Assembly: GCF_021049305.1 (NCBI RefSeq)
Contig: NZ_CP088081.1
Span: 3,038,001 to 3,102,000, forward strand
Direction of reading: 5' to 3'
Source of the DNA: Ideonella dechloratans
Lineage (GTDB): Bacteria; Pseudomonadota; Gammaproteobacteria; Burkholderiales; Burkholderiaceae_C
Length of the DNA stretch: 64,000 bases
Shown here in pieces: positions 44,715 to 54,673 of the stretch; within the stretch, counting starts at the first letter, position 1, and every line of letters starts with the position of its first letter. The position numbers and the translations under genes are program-made. The notes beneath the pieces were generated by a model that made no database searches, was not told where the DNA came from, and was given only the letters and a program-made list of their open reading frames with translations.

Positions 44715-46838
44715 ATGACCGCCTCCCACGGAGCCTCGCTCTCCCTGCCCCAACGCGCCTGGCGTGACAGCCTGGAACTGCTGTCCTCGATGCGCTTTGC
44801 CATCACGCTGCTGTGCGTGATCTGCATTGCCTCGGTCATCGGGACGGTGGTCAAACAGAACGAGCCGCTGAACAACTACATCAACCAGTTCGGCCCCTTC
44901 TGGGCGGACGTGTTCGGCCGCTTCCATCTCTTCAACGTCTACAGCGCCCCCTGGTTCCTGCTGATCCTGGGCTTTCTGGTGCTGTCGACCAGCCTGTGCA
45001 TCGCCCGCAACACCCCCAAGATCCTGAACGACCTGCGCAGCTTCAAGGAGCATGTGCGCGCCCAGTCGCTCAAGGCCTTCCACCACAAGGCCGAAGGCGA
45101 ACTGGCCGCAAACGGCGACGTGGCGCTGCAGCAGGTGTCCGACCTGCTGGCCCGCCGCGGCTGGCAGGCACGCGCCCAGGTCCGCGAGGACGGCACCATG
45201 GTCGCCGCCCGCCAGGGTCGGCTCAACAAGATCGGCTACCTGGCGGCCCACTCGGCCGTCGTGCTGGTCTGCCTGGGCGGCTTGTTCGACGGCGATCTGG
45301 TGGTGCGCGCCCAGATGTGGCTGACCGGCAAGAGCACCTTCGAAGGCGGCGGATTGATCAAGGACGTCGCCCCGGAACACCGGCTGCCGGCCACCAACCC
45401 CACCTTCCGCGGCAACCTGTTCGTGCCCGAGGGCGGGCGCGCCGGCACCGCGGTGCTGAGCATGCCCAACGGCATCGTGCTGCAGGACCTGGACTTCGAT
45501 GTCGAACTCAAGAAGTTCATCGTCGAGTACTACGACACCGGCATGCCCAAGCTGTTCGCCAGCAAGATCGTGCTGCACGACCACGACACCGGCGCCACCA
45601 CCGAGGCCATGGTCAAGGTCAACGAGCCGGTGTTCCACCGCGGGGTGGCCATCTACCAGAGCAGCTTCGAGGACGGCGGTTCGCTGCTGGAGCTCACCGC
45701 CCAACCGCTGGCCGGCAACGGCCCGCCGCTGGTGTTCAAGGGCCGCATCGGCGACAGCCTGCCCCTGACCGGGGGGGGCGACAAGTACACGCTGGAGCTG
45801 ACCGGCCTGCGGGTCATCAACGTCGAGAACCTGGGCGAGGCCAACGCCAAGGGCACGGATGTGCGCAAGGTGGACCTGGGCGGTGCCCTGGACAAGCACC
45901 TGGGCGCCGGCATCAACCCGGACAAGAAGAAGCAGTTGCACAACGTGGGGCCGTCCTTCACCTACAAGTTGCGCGACGCCAGCGGCCAGGCCCGCGAGTT
46001 CCAGAACTACATGCTGCCGCTGGAGATCGACGGCCAGCGCGTCTTCGTGATGGGCGTGCGCGAGGCCACCGACGAGAACTTCCGCTACCTGCGCATCCCG
46101 GTCGATGACCAGAACAGCATGAACGGCTGGCTGCACTTGCGCCGCGCCCTGGCCGACCCTGCGCTGCGCCGCCAGGCGGCCCAGCGCTATGCCGACAGCG
46201 CCACGCCGGCCAACCGCCCCGAGATGCGTGACCAGCTGCGGGTCACCGGCGAGCGCGCCCTGGCCCTGTTCGCCGGTGCCGAGAAGGCGGCCAAGTCCGA
46301 CCCGGTCCCCGGAGGACTGGCCGCGCTGAGCCAGTTCATTGAAGGTACGGTGCCCCAGGCCGACCGCCAGCGGGTGGCCGATGTGCTGCTGCGCATCCTC
46401 AACGGATCGCTGTTCGAACTGGAGCAGATGGCGCGTCAGGCCGATGGCCTGGCACCGCTCCCGTCGGACGCCAGCACCCAGGCCTTCATGACCCAGGCGG
46501 TGATGGCCCTGTCGGACAGTTATTTCTACCCGGCGCCCCTGATGATGCAACTCAGCGGCTTCAACCAGGTCCAAGCCAGCGTGTTCCAGGTGGCCCGCGC
46601 CCCCGGCAAGAAGCTGGTCTATCTGGGTGCGGTGCTGCTGATCCTGGGTGTCTTCGCGATGCTCTACATTCGTGAACGTCGGCTCTGGGTGTGGCTGAGT
46701 CCCGCCGGCGATGGACACACCCGCGTTCTCATGGCCATGTCCACCCCGCGCCGCACGCTGGACATCGATGCCGATTTCAACGCCATGCGGCAGGACCTTC
46801 TCGGCCCGTCTGCCCTTTCCGGAGACACCACGCGATGA
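44715..46838 (+). CDS. resB: ResB/Ccs1, cytochrome c biogenesis protein
   Basis: A 707-residue membrane protein of System II cytochrome c maturation. Hydrophobic segments lie at about residues 30-50 (MRFAITLLCVICIASVIG), 75-100 (WFLLILGFLVLSTSLCIA) and 175-195, plus one near 635-655 (LVYLGAVLLILGVFAML); a large periplasmic domain lies between the last two. ResB and CcsB together export haem and present it to apocytochromes. I chose ATG 44715; an in-frame start at 44652 lies in the terminator. The stop overlaps the next ATG. Confidence 0.92.
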   Translation: MTASHGASLSLPQRAWRDSLELLSSMRFAITLLCVICIASVIGTVVKQNEPLNNYINQFGPFWADVFGRFHLFNVYSAPWFLLILGFLVLSTSLCIARNTPKILNDLRSFKEHVRAQSLKAFHHKAEGELAANGDVALQQVSDLLARRGWQARAQVREDGTMVAARQGRLNKIGYLAAHSAVVLVCLGGLFDGDLVVRAQMWLTGKSTFEGGGLIKDVAPEHRLPATNPTFRGNLFVPEGGRAGTAVLSMPNGIVLQDLDFDVELKKFIVEYYDTGMPKLFASKIVLHDHDTGATTEAMVKVNEPVFHRGVAIYQSSFEDGGSLLELTAQPLAGNGPPLVFKGRIGDSLPLTGGGDKYTLELTGLRVINVENLGEANAKGTDVRKVDLGGALDKHLGAGINPDKKKQLHNVGPSFTYKLRDASGQAREFQNYMLPLEIDGQRVFVMGVREATDENFRYLRIPVDDQNSMNGWLHLRRALADPALRRQAAQRYADSATPANRPEMRDQLRVTGERALALFAGAEKAAKSDPVPGGLAALSQFIEGTVPQADRQRVADVLLRILNGSLFELEQMARQADGLAPLPSDASTQAFMTQAVMALSDSYFYPAPLMMQLSGFNQVQASVFQVARAPGKKLVYLGAVLLILGVFAMLYIRERRLWVWLSPAGDGHTRVLMAMSTPRRTLDIDADFNAMRQDLLGPSALSGDTTR

Positions 46839-48187
46839 CCACCACCACCCTCGCGGTCGGCAAGCCCGGCTGGTTCAGCCAGCGCGGCGCCTATGACTGG
46901 CTCTATGCCCTGTGCATCGTGCTGGGCGCCGGCTACGCCTTTCAGCGCTACGGCAGCTCGATGGACGTGTACGAGCGCGGCATCCTGCTGGGAGCCGTGC
47001 CCAGCCTGATCGGCCTGGGCTGGTTCTGGGGCCCGCTGCGCACGCTCAGCCTGGGCGTGGGGGCGGCCACCCTGCTGGCCATCTCGCTCTACAACCAGCA
47101 TCTGGACAACTTCGGTGCCGATCTGGCCGCCGGCGACAAGGTCTTCCTGCTGAAGTACTTCCTGGCCAGCCAGAGCGCCATCATGTGGATGAGCGTGCTC
47201 TTCTACATGAGCACCCTGTTCTACTGGATCGGCTTCTTCACCCGCCAGGGCGGCGAGAACGCGCTGGGCCTGAAGGTGGGCTCCGGCCTGGCCTGGGCAG
47301 CGGTCTTCATGGCGCTGACGGGCACCATGGTGCGCTGGTTCGAGAGCCACCAGATCGGCCCGGACATCGGTCACATCCCGGTCAGCAACCTCTACGAGGT
47401 CTTCGTGCTGTTCTGCTGGCTGACCACGCTGTTCTACCTCTACTACGAAGCCCACTACAAGATCCGCTCGCTGGGCCCCTTCGTGATGCTGGTGGTCAGC
47501 GCCGCGGTGGGCTTCCTGCTCTGGTACACCCTGGTGCGCGATGCCCAGGAGATCCAGCCCCTGGTGCCCGCGCTGCAGAGCTGGTGGATGAAGCTGCACG
47601 TGCCGGCCAACTTCATCGGTTACGGCACCTTCGCCCTGGCCGCCATGGTCGGCCTGGCCTGTCTGCTCAAGGAATCGGCACCACGCTCGCTGTGGACGGG
47701 CCTGGTGGCGGTGCCCGGCGTGCTCGCCGTGGGCATTGCGGGCTACGCCGCCCTGGCCAGCGCCCCGGATGCCCCCGTGGACGCCGCCTGGAAGGCCGTG
47801 CGCCTGATCGGTGGCACCGCGCTGTTCTTCGCCCTGATGGTGTCCCTGCGTCGCCCGATCAACGCCAAAACCCCCACGCTGACCGTGATGGATGACGTCA
47901 TGTACAAAGCGATTGCCGTGGGATTCGCCTTCTTCACGATCGCCACCGTGCTGGGCGCCTTTTGGGCGGCCGAAGCCTGGGGCGGCTACTGGAGCTGGGA
48001 CCCGAAGGAAACCTGGGCCCTGATCGTGTGGCTGAACTATGCGGCCTGGCTGCACATGCGCCTGATGAAGGGCCTGCGTGGCGTGGCATCCGCCTGGTGG
48101 GCCCTGAGCGGGCTGGTGGTGACCACCTTCGCCTTCCTGGGCGTGAACATGTTCCTGTCGGGCCTGCACTCCTACGGCACCTTGTGA
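46835..48187 (+). CDS. ccsB: CcsB/ResC (CcsA-type) haem-handling cytochrome c biogenesis protein
   Basis: A 450-residue polytopic protein with about eight to ten membrane helices. The haem-binding WWD-type motif is present as WGGYWSWDPKET near the C-terminus, and conserved His residues lie in neighbouring loops. It forms the haem-export and ligation complex with ResB. Naming varies (CcsA, CcsB, ResC). ATG 46835 overlaps the resB stop (ATGA), so the two are translationally coupled. Confidence 0.93.
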   Translation: MTTTTLAVGKPGWFSQRGAYDWLYALCIVLGAGYAFQRYGSSMDVYERGILLGAVPSLIGLGWFWGPLRTLSLGVGAATLLAISLYNQHLDNFGADLAAGDKVFLLKYFLASQSAIMWMSVLFYMSTLFYWIGFFTRQGGENALGLKVGSGLAWAAVFMALTGTMVRWFESHQIGPDIGHIPVSNLYEVFVLFCWLTTLFYLYYEAHYKIRSLGPFVMLVVSAAVGFLLWYTLVRDAQEIQPLVPALQSWWMKLHVPANFIGYGTFALAAMVGLACLLKESAPRSLWTGLVAVPGVLAVGIAGYAALASAPDAPVDAAWKAVRLIGGTALFFALMVSLRRPINAKTPTLTVMDDVMYKAIAVGFAFFTIATVLGAFWAAEAWGGYWSWDPKETWALIVWLNYAAWLHMRLMKGLRGVASAWWALSGLVVTTFAFLGVNMFLSGLHSYGTL

Positions 48188-48222
48188 GACCGCACTGACA
48201 ACGTGGAACAGGAGACCGTGTG

Positions 48223-48918
48223 ATGAGCCAGATGATCGAGTTCAAGCGCCCCGACGGCCAGACCGCCCAGGGCTGGCTGGTGGAGCCGGCCCAGCCTCAA
48301 GGCGCGCCGGGCCTGGTGCTGATCCAGGAATGGTGGGGCTTGAACGATCAGATCAAGGGCGTGGCCCGAGCCTATGCCCAGGCCGGCTACCGCGTGCTGG
48401 TGCCTGACCTCTACCGTGGCCAATCCACGGTGGAGGCCGAGGAGGCCGAGCACCTGATGAACGCGCTGGACTTCGCCGACGCAGCCAGCCAGGACATCCG
48501 CGGTGCGGTGCTGCACCTGCAGGCCAGCGGCAGCACCAGGCTGGGCGTGACCGGCTACTGCATGGGCGGGGCGCTCACGCTGCTGTCGGCCTGCTTCTCG
48601 CCGGAACTGGCGGCCGCGGTGGCCTGGTACGGCTTCCCGCCGCTGGAATACATCGATGCCACCAAGATCCGCGCCGCGGTGATGGGTCACTTCGCGACGC
48701 AGGATGCCTTCTTCCCGGTGGCCACCGTGCCCGTGCTGGAGGCCAAGTTGAAGGACGCCGGCGTCTCCACGACCTTCCACACCTACGAGGCAATGCACGC
48801 CTTCGCCAACGAGACCCAGGTGGACCCTCACCGCGTGCCGACCAACCGCTACGACCCGGCCTGTGCCGCCCTGGCGATGGAGCGCACCCTGGCCTTCCTG
48901 CGCCAGCACCTGGGGTGA
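48223..48918 (+). CDS. Dienelactone hydrolase family protein
   Basis: A 231-residue alpha/beta hydrolase. The catalytic Cys is in GYCMGGAL, the conserved Glu lies in LIQEWWGLNDQIK, and Asp and His candidates are in FFPVATVPV and YEAMHAFAN. The family hydrolyses dienelactone in chlorocatechol degradation, but chromosomal copies like this one outside degradation clusters usually have unknown substrates. ATG 48223 has an AGGAGA site 7 nt upstream; a GTG directly before it is the alternative. It does not appear to be part of the ccsB operon functionally. Confidence 0.88.
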   Translation: MSQMIEFKRPDGQTAQGWLVEPAQPQGAPGLVLIQEWWGLNDQIKGVARAYAQAGYRVLVPDLYRGQSTVEAEEAEHLMNALDFADAASQDIRGAVLHLQASGSTRLGVTGYCMGGALTLLSACFSPELAAAVAWYGFPPLEYIDATKIRAAVMGHFATQDAFFPVATVPVLEAKLKDAGVSTTFHTYEAMHAFANETQVDPHRVPTNRYDPACAALAMERTLAFLRQHLG

Positions 48919-49017
48919 ACTTGTCGGCGCCGGCCCGGTCGTAAGGTCCGGACGGCTGGCGCGACTCATGGAGAAGCCCTGCCATGGCGGCACGGCCGCC
49001 CTTCACGAGGATTCGCC

Positions 49018-50007
49018 ATGCACCCCCTGAAAGACCGCGGTTTCCGGCACCCTGTTGCCTCGGACATCACGCCCCGAGATCTCTGGCAGAACCGCCGCCA
49101 ATGGATGCAGGCCGCGGCCGCGGCAGGCATGGGCCTGGCGGGTCTGTCCAGCCTGAACGCCCAAGCCCAGGCCCTGACCGGCCCGGGCAAGCTGCCCAAG
49201 CTGGCCGCCGGCCGATCCGGCGTGGCAGGGGCCATCGTGATGGACAAACCCACGTCCTACGCCGACCTCACCCACTACAACAACTTCTACGAGTTCGGCA
49301 CCGACAAGGGCGACCCCGGGCGCCTGGCCGACAGCCTGCAGACCCGGCCCTGGACGGTCACGATCGAAGGTGCAGTGCAGAAGCCGCGCACCTTCGGCAT
49401 CGAGGATCTGCTCAAGCTGGCCCCGCTGGAGGAGCGCATCTACCGCCTGCGCTGCGTGGAGGGCTGGTCCATGGTGATTCCCTGGATCGGCTATTCGCTG
49501 TCGCAACTGATCAAGCAGGTGCAGCCCACCGGCAATGCCAAGTACGTCGAGTTCGTCTCACAGGCCAATCCGGCGCAGATGCCCGGCCTGCGCTCGGGCG
49601 TGCTGGACTGGCCCTACCGCGAAGGCCTGCGCATGGACGAGGCCATGCACCCGCTGACCCTGCTGGCCATGGGCCTGTACGGCGAGGTGCTGCCCAAGCA
49701 GAACGGCGCACCCGTGCGCCTGGTGGTGCCCTGGAAGTATGGTTTCAAGAGCGCCAAGAGCCTGGTGAAGATCCGCCTGGTCGAACAGCAGCCGGTCAGC
49801 AGCTGGACCCGGGCGGCGCCGGAGGAATACGGTTTCTTCTCCAATGTGAACCCGCACGTGGATCACCCTCGCTGGAGCCAGGCCACCGAACGCCGCATCG
49901 GCGAGGACGGCCTGTTCACCCGCAAGCGCCCGACGCTGATGTTCAACGGCTACGAGGCCCAGGTGGGTTCGCTCTACGCCGGCATGGATCTGAAGAAGTA
50001 CTACTGA
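49018..50007 (+). CDS. msrP: MsrP, periplasmic molybdopterin methionine-sulfoxide reductase subunit
   Basis: A 329-residue molybdoenzyme (formerly YedY). It has a Tat signal with the twin Arg in [13 protein letters not shown] and a cleavage region around LNAQAQA. The Mo-ligating Cys is in [11 protein letters not shown]. The ending ([20 protein letters not shown]) is typical. MsrP reduces oxidised methionines in envelope proteins and receives electrons from MsrQ, whose gene overlaps its stop (TGATG). Length and motifs are complete. Confidence 0.95.
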   Translation: MHPLKDRGFRHPVASDITPRDLWQNRRQWMQAAAAAGMGLAGLSSLNAQAQALTGPGKLPKLAAGRSGVAGAIVMDKPTSYADLTHYNNFYEFGTDKGDPGRLADSLQTRPWTVTIEGAVQKPRTFGIEDLLKLAPLEERIYRLRCVEGWSMVIPWIGYSLSQLIKQVQPTGNAKYVEFVSQANPAQMPGLRSGVLDWPYREGLRMDEAMHPLTLLAMGLYGEVLPKQNGAPVRLVVPWKYGFKSAKSLVKIRLVEQQPVSSWTRAAPEEYGFFSNVNPHVDHPRWSQATERRIGEDGLFTRKRPTLMFNGYEAQVGSLYAGMDLKKYY

Positions 50008-50609
50008 TGGTCCAACGCTGGTTGTTGCACCCGGCGGCCAAGCCGGTGCTGTGGCTGTTGCTGGCCGCGCCTGCCGCGTCCCTGCTGTGGCGCGGCTTCC
50101 ATGATGCCCTCGGCCCCAACCCCGCCGAGGCCCTGATCCGCGGTCTGGGCGACTGGACCCTGCGTCTGCTGTGCCTGACCCTGCTGGTCACTCCGCTGCG
50201 CACCTGGACCGGCTGGCACGCGCTGGCGCGCTGGCGGCGCAGCCTGGGCGTGACCACCTTCCTGTACGGCACCCTGCACTGGCTGGCCTACGCCTGGCTG
50301 GACCAGGGCCTGGACTGGGCGGCCCTGGTCCACGACGTGGCCAAGCGCCCCTTCATCCTGGTGGGCACGGCCGCCTGGCTGGCCATGCTCCCCTTGGCGG
50401 CCACCTCCTTCAATGCGGCCATCCGCGCCATGGGGGGACGACGCTGGCAGGACCTCCACAAAACTGTCTATGGCATCGCCCTGGCGGGCCTGCTGCACTT
50501 CTTCTGGGTCAAGGCTGGCAAGAACGATTTCGCCGAGGTCGCCCTCTACGGCATGGTCATCCTGGGCCTGTTGACCTGGCGCTGGCAGCGCTGGCGCATC
50601 GGGAATTGA
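50007..50609 (+). CDS. msrQ: MsrQ, haem-binding membrane subunit of the MsrPQ system
   Basis: A 200-residue inner-membrane protein with five to six hydrophobic segments and the His residues expected to bind haem b (in YGTLHWLAYAW and WQDLHKTVYGIALAGLLHFF). It passes electrons from the quinone pool or flavin reductase to MsrP. The start codon overlaps the msrP stop. No gene follows closely on the same strand; 167 nt separate it from the protease gene. Confidence 0.94.
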   Translation: MVQRWLLHPAAKPVLWLLLAAPAASLLWRGFHDALGPNPAEALIRGLGDWTLRLLCLTLLVTPLRTWTGWHALARWRRSLGVTTFLYGTLHWLAYAWLDQGLDWAALVHDVAKRPFILVGTAAWLAMLPLAATSFNAAIRAMGGRRWQDLHKTVYGIALAGLLHFFWVKAGKNDFAEVALYGMVILGLLTWRWQRWRIGN

Positions 50610-50776
50610 CCACCCCTAATCCGAAGGCGTCTTCATCGCCCGGAAACAAAGCGCAACGCTGAGAATCGGAACCCTTCGTTCGTTTTCGGGCCCGGACCGG
50701 GGCACGGAAGCGGTGTGGCCAGCGCGAATGTCCCACCGGGTGGTCGCGCGGCGCTCCTTTCTGGAAGTTCCGAACC

Positions 50777-53374
50777 ATGCGTCACCTTGTCCTGGGAACC
50801 ATCGCTGCACTGTGGGCTGCCGGCAGTCTGGCCGCCCCGGCGGCCTCCCCCCTGTCCGCCCAATTCAAGTCGGGTGATCTGCCCGACTTCGATGCCGCCC
50901 TGCAAACCCGTCAGTCGGCCCCCGCCTCGCTGCGCCAGACGGCCGATACCCAGGTGTCGCGTTTCGGCTTCCGCAGCCAGTACGACAGCCGCCTGGGTAT
51001 GACCTTCCTGTGGGCCAAGAAGGGTGCCGAGGTGTCCACGCTGCGCAGCAGCCTGACCGGCCAGGCCCTGCATGAGGCCACGGCGCGCCACTTCCTGGCC
51101 CGTCACGCCAGCGCCCTGGGCCTGAGCCAGAGCGCCATCAACGACGCCCAGCTGTTCGACCACCAGGCCAGCGCCAATGGCCCGGTGATCCAGCGCTTCC
51201 GCCAGCGCGTGGGTGGTGTCGAGGTGTTCAACCGCGACATCAGCGTGCTGATGGACCGCAACAGCCGTCTGGTCGCGATCGGCGGCTACTTCGCCTCTCA
51301 GGCGGACGCCACCAGCCTGGCCGCCGCCAAGTACTCGCTGAGCGCGCCCCAGGCCATCGTCAAGGCCTTCGCCAACCTGGGCGGCAAGGTCAGCGGCAAC
51401 TTCACCGCGGGCGCCACCAAGGGCGCCTACCGCACCTGGGCCCGCCCGGCCGGCCAGGGTGACCTGCAGCTGGAAGCCGACCCGCGCGTCAAGCCGGTGT
51501 TGTACGCCCTGAACGGCAAGATGGTGCCGGGCTACTACATCGAGCTCTCGGCCGCCACGCGTGACGGGGCCCGCCAGCTCGACTACGGCTATGTGGTCTC
51601 GGCCGAGGACGGCAGCGTGCTGTTCCGCAAGAACCTGACCACCTTCGAGACCGCCACGCCCTACACCTACCGCATGCTGGCGGACAAGTACGGCGTGCCG
51701 TACGACTCCCCGCTGGGCAACGGCATGGAGCCGTTCAAGAAGTTCGACTACACCAAGTCGGTGCCGCGCAAGGACGCCGCCTCGCGCCTGATCACCCAGT
51801 CGGCCAGCAACAAGATCTCGACCCAGGACCCGTGGCTGGCCAACGGTGCCACCTCGACCTCGGGCAACAACGTCAAGGCCTACCTGGACCTGGCGTCGCC
51901 CAACGGCTACTCCCCGGCCCGCGGCGACGTGATGGCCACCACCACCGCGGCCAACACCTTCGACTACCCGCTGCAGGGCGACGTGGACCCGAGCACCACC
52001 CCGGCGAAGAACGCGGCGGTGGTCAACCTGTTCTACATGAACAACTGGCTGCATGACTTCTGGTACGACCACGGCTTCAACGAAGCCGCCGGTAACGCCC
52101 AGGTCAGCAACTACGGCCGCGGCGGCGTCGAAGGCGACCCGATCCTGGCCGAAGGCCAGGACTACTCCGGCCGCAACAACGCCAACATGTCCACGCCCGC
52201 CGACGGTGGCTCGCCGCGCATGCAGATGTACCTGTTCGATGGTCTCGTCACCGGCGAATTCAAGGTGCTCGATCCGGCTTCCCTGGCGGGCAAGTTCACC
52301 TTCGGCACGGCCGCCTTCGGCCCGCAGAGCTTCGACCTGACCGGCACGCTGCAGCTGGTGGACGACGGCGTGGCACCCAACACCGACGCCTGCACCGCCC
52401 TCACCAATGGCGCCGCTGTGGCCGGCAAGATCGCCCTGATCGACCGCGGCAACTGCAGCTTTGCGGTCAAGGCCAAGATGGCCCAGGATGCCGGCGCCGT
52501 GGCGGCTGTGATCGTCAACAACGTGGCGGGCTCGCCCATCGCGATGGCCAGCGACAACACCACCACGGTCAGCATCCCGGCCATGATGATCAGCCTGGAC
52601 GACGGCAACGCCGTGAAGGCATCGGCCGGCCCGGTGAGCGTGCACATGCAGCGCAACCCCGCGGTCGACCTGGACGGCACCATCGACGAAGGCATCATCG
52701 CCCACGAGTTCTTCCACTACGTGAGCAACCGCCTGGTGGGCAACGGCAGCGGCCTGTCCAACAACCAGGGGCGTGGCATGGGCGAGGGCTGGAGCGACTT
52801 CAACACCATGCTGCTGCAGGTGCGCCAGGACGACACCCAGGTCAAGACCAACCCGACCTGGAATGGTGCGTACTCGGTGGGCGGCTACGTGCTGGGCGAC
52901 TACTACTTCGGCATCCGCCGTGCGCCTTACTCGACGGACTTCGCCAAGAACCCGCTGACCTTCAAGCACATCCAGAACGGCGTGGCCCTGCCCACCACCG
53001 CTCCGCTGGCCTTCGGCCAGGATGGCTCCAGCAACGCCGAGGTGCACAACACCGGCGAGATCTGGGCCAACGTGCTGTGGGAGGCTTATGCCGGCTTCCT
53101 GCAGGACGGCCGCTACAGCTTCAAGCAGGCCCGCAGCAAGGTGCAGGACTACATCATCGCCGGCCTGAAGATGACGCCCAACGCGCCGACCATGCTCGAA
53201 GCGCGTGACGCCATCCTGTCGGTGGCCGATGCCACGGACGACGCCGACTTCATGATCTGGGCCACCGCCTTCGCCAAGCGCGGCATGGGCCTGGGCGCCG
53301 TCGGTCCGGACCGCAACAGCACCGACAACGTCGGCGTGACCGAGAGCTACGTGGTCGCCACCCCGACCCCCTGA
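50777..53374 (+). CDS. Secreted M36 (fungalysin-type) metalloprotease with PA domain
   Basis: An 865-residue exported protease. A signal peptide (MRHLVLGTIAALWAAGSLAA) is followed by an FTP-type propeptide (about 30-280) and the catalytic region, into which a PA domain is inserted (about 490-630, including GKIALIDRGNCSFAVKAKMA). The zinc site is HEFFH near residue 643, with the third ligand Glu in GMGEGWSDF about 30 residues later, as in M36. Such enzymes degrade extracellular protein. The 167-nt upstream gap probably holds the promoter; a bidirectional terminator follows. Confidence 0.92.
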   Translation: MRHLVLGTIAALWAAGSLAAPAASPLSAQFKSGDLPDFDAALQTRQSAPASLRQTADTQVSRFGFRSQYDSRLGMTFLWAKKGAEVSTLRSSLTGQALHEATARHFLARHASALGLSQSAINDAQLFDHQASANGPVIQRFRQRVGGVEVFNRDISVLMDRNSRLVAIGGYFASQADATSLAAAKYSLSAPQAIVKAFANLGGKVSGNFTAGATKGAYRTWARPAGQGDLQLEADPRVKPVLYALNGKMVPGYYIELSAATRDGARQLDYGYVVSAEDGSVLFRKNLTTFETATPYTYRMLADKYGVPYDSPLGNGMEPFKKFDYTKSVPRKDAASRLITQSASNKISTQDPWLANGATSTSGNNVKAYLDLASPNGYSPARGDVMATTTAANTFDYPLQGDVDPSTTPAKNAAVVNLFYMNNWLHDFWYDHGFNEAAGNAQVSNYGRGGVEGDPILAEGQDYSGRNNANMSTPADGGSPRMQMYLFDGLVTGEFKVLDPASLAGKFTFGTAAFGPQSFDLTGTLQLVDDGVAPNTDACTALTNGAAVAGKIALIDRGNCSFAVKAKMAQDAGAVAAVIVNNVAGSPIAMASDNTTTVSIPAMMISLDDGNAVKASAGPVSVHMQRNPAVDLDGTIDEGIIAHEFFHYVSNRLVGNGSGLSNNQGRGMGEGWSDFNTMLLQVRQDDTQVKTNPTWNGAYSVGGYVLGDYYFGIRRAPYSTDFAKNPLTFKHIQNGVALPTTAPLAFGQDGSSNAEVHNTGEIWANVLWEAYAGFLQDGRYSFKQARSKVQDYIIAGLKMTPNAPTMLEARDAILSVADATDDADFMIWATAFAKRGMGLGAVGPDRNSTDNVGVTESYVVATPTP

Positions 53375-53394
53375 GTCGCACCGCGACCGCACCG

Positions 53395-53422
53395 AAAAGC
53401 CCGCCCCTCGGCGGGCTTTTTC
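53395..53422. terminator. Bidirectional terminator between the M36 protease and HD-GYP genes
   Basis: AAAAGCCCGCC, loop CCTC, GGCGGGCTTTT followed by more T: an 11-bp stem with A- and T-tracts on either side, between convergent genes. Confidence 0.92.
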
Positions 53423-53435
53423 TTTCTCGGGCGGC

Positions 53436-54569
53436 TCAGGCCGCGGCGATCAGTCCGGCGATCGTTTCCTCGCTGATCAGCATCGGCATGGCATGGGCCG
53501 GCAGCAGGGCCGATACCGCATGGCTGTCGCGCGAGGTGTCGGCGAGCTTGGGCGACAGGCGGGGCTCCCCCGTCGCCGTGGTGAGGATGGCGACATGCGG
53601 GTGATAGGCCTTTTCGCCGTTGCGCACGACGATCCCCATCTCGCCGCTGACCAGGCGCACGACACTGCCCGGCGGAAAGATGCCGAAGGCCTTGATGAGC
53701 GCGCCGGCCAGGGGGCTGGCGGCCGCCATCTGGTGCAGTTCCCGGCCCGCCTGGCGGGCACTGATGGCCGGGCGGTCGGCCCGGTCGCTCAGGCGGGCGG
53801 TGTAGACATCGGCAAAGCGCAGCATCTCCGCCAGTTCGCTGCGCTCGGATGTGCCCGCGGGGTAGCCAGAGCCATCCGGCAACTCGTGGTGCAGGCGGAC
53901 GGCCTGCAGCCAGGCCTCATCTCGGATGCCGGCATCGGCCAGCATCTGGGCACCGCGATGGGGATGCTCGTGGATGGCTTCGCGCTGGCGCGCGGTCAGA
54001 GGCGACACCTGCGTGGCCAGCCGCGCCTGCAGATCCACCATCGCGATGTTCATCGTCAACGCGGCCTGGAAGGCCCGCCGCTGATCGCTGTCGCTCCAGC
54101 CCAGGAACCGTGCCGCCGCCTGGCAGGCCGTGGCGGCATGGATGGAGTGGCGCACGCCGTAGTGCCCGCCACCGCTGCTGGGTTGCCTCACCACCCGGGA
54201 GAGCGCCAACGCTGGCGCCGCCTGGATCAGGCCCAGGAGCTCGTCGGTGGCGCCGTCGATCGCCTCGGCCAAGGCCGCGGGCTCGGTGTTGAAGAGCTGC
54301 CGCATGTCCTGCGCACAGCGGTCCCAGGCCCGGGACAGGGCGGCAGGGCGCTGGGGGGGCGTGCCTCGGCGGGCCACGGGCACCAGACCCACCAGTTCAT
54401 CGGCTTCCACCAGGGCGCCGCGACGGAACAAGTCCTCGAGCTGACGCTGATCGGCAATCACCTGCCCCTTGGCCAGCAGCAGCAGGCGGCCCTCGTCGCG
54501 CACGCTGAACTGCAGCGGCTGGCCGAGCTCGATGCAGTTCTGGACGGAAGCGAGGGAGCAGACGCGCAT
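53436..54569 (-). CDS. Degenerate HD-GYP-type signalling protein
   Basis: A 377-residue protein. The C-terminal half follows an HD-GYP layout: HSIHAATACQAAARFLGW, a helix, EHPHRGAQML and HHELPDGSGYP, which corresponds to the HHERxDGxGYP signature of c-di-GMP phosphodiesterases. The catalytic HD pair, expected as HDIGK, is replaced by MNIAMVDLQ, so metal binding and hydrolysis are doubtful; it may be a c-di-GMP sensor. The N-terminal 120 residues are a short unknown domain. I used ATG 54569; an in-frame TTG at 54611 is possible. It lies downstream of uvrA on the same strand with a 104-nt gap. Confidence 0.8.
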   Translation of the reverse strand: MRVCSLASVQNCIELGQPLQFSVRDEGRLLLLAKGQVIADQRQLEDLFRRGALVEADELVGLVPVARRGTPPQRPAALSRAWDRCAQDMRQLFNTEPAALAEAIDGATDELLGLIQAAPALALSRVVRQPSSGGGHYGVRHSIHAATACQAAARFLGWSDSDQRRAFQAALTMNIAMVDLQARLATQVSPLTARQREAIHEHPHRGAQMLADAGIRDEAWLQAVRLHHELPDGSGYPAGTSERSELAEMLRFADVYTARLSDRADRPAISARQAGRELHQMAAASPLAGALIKAFGIFPPGSVVRLVSGEMGIVVRNGEKAYHPHVAILTTATGEPRLSPKLADTSRDSHAVSALLPAHAMPMLISEETIAGLIAAA

Positions 54570-54673
54570 GACAGGGGTGGCCCCTTGGGCGAGGCCCGGA
54601 AGTCGGATCAATGTCCTGACATCGGCAGCCGCGCCGCCAGCTTGAGGCCTGGATCACCCCGCCTCGAACCGGC

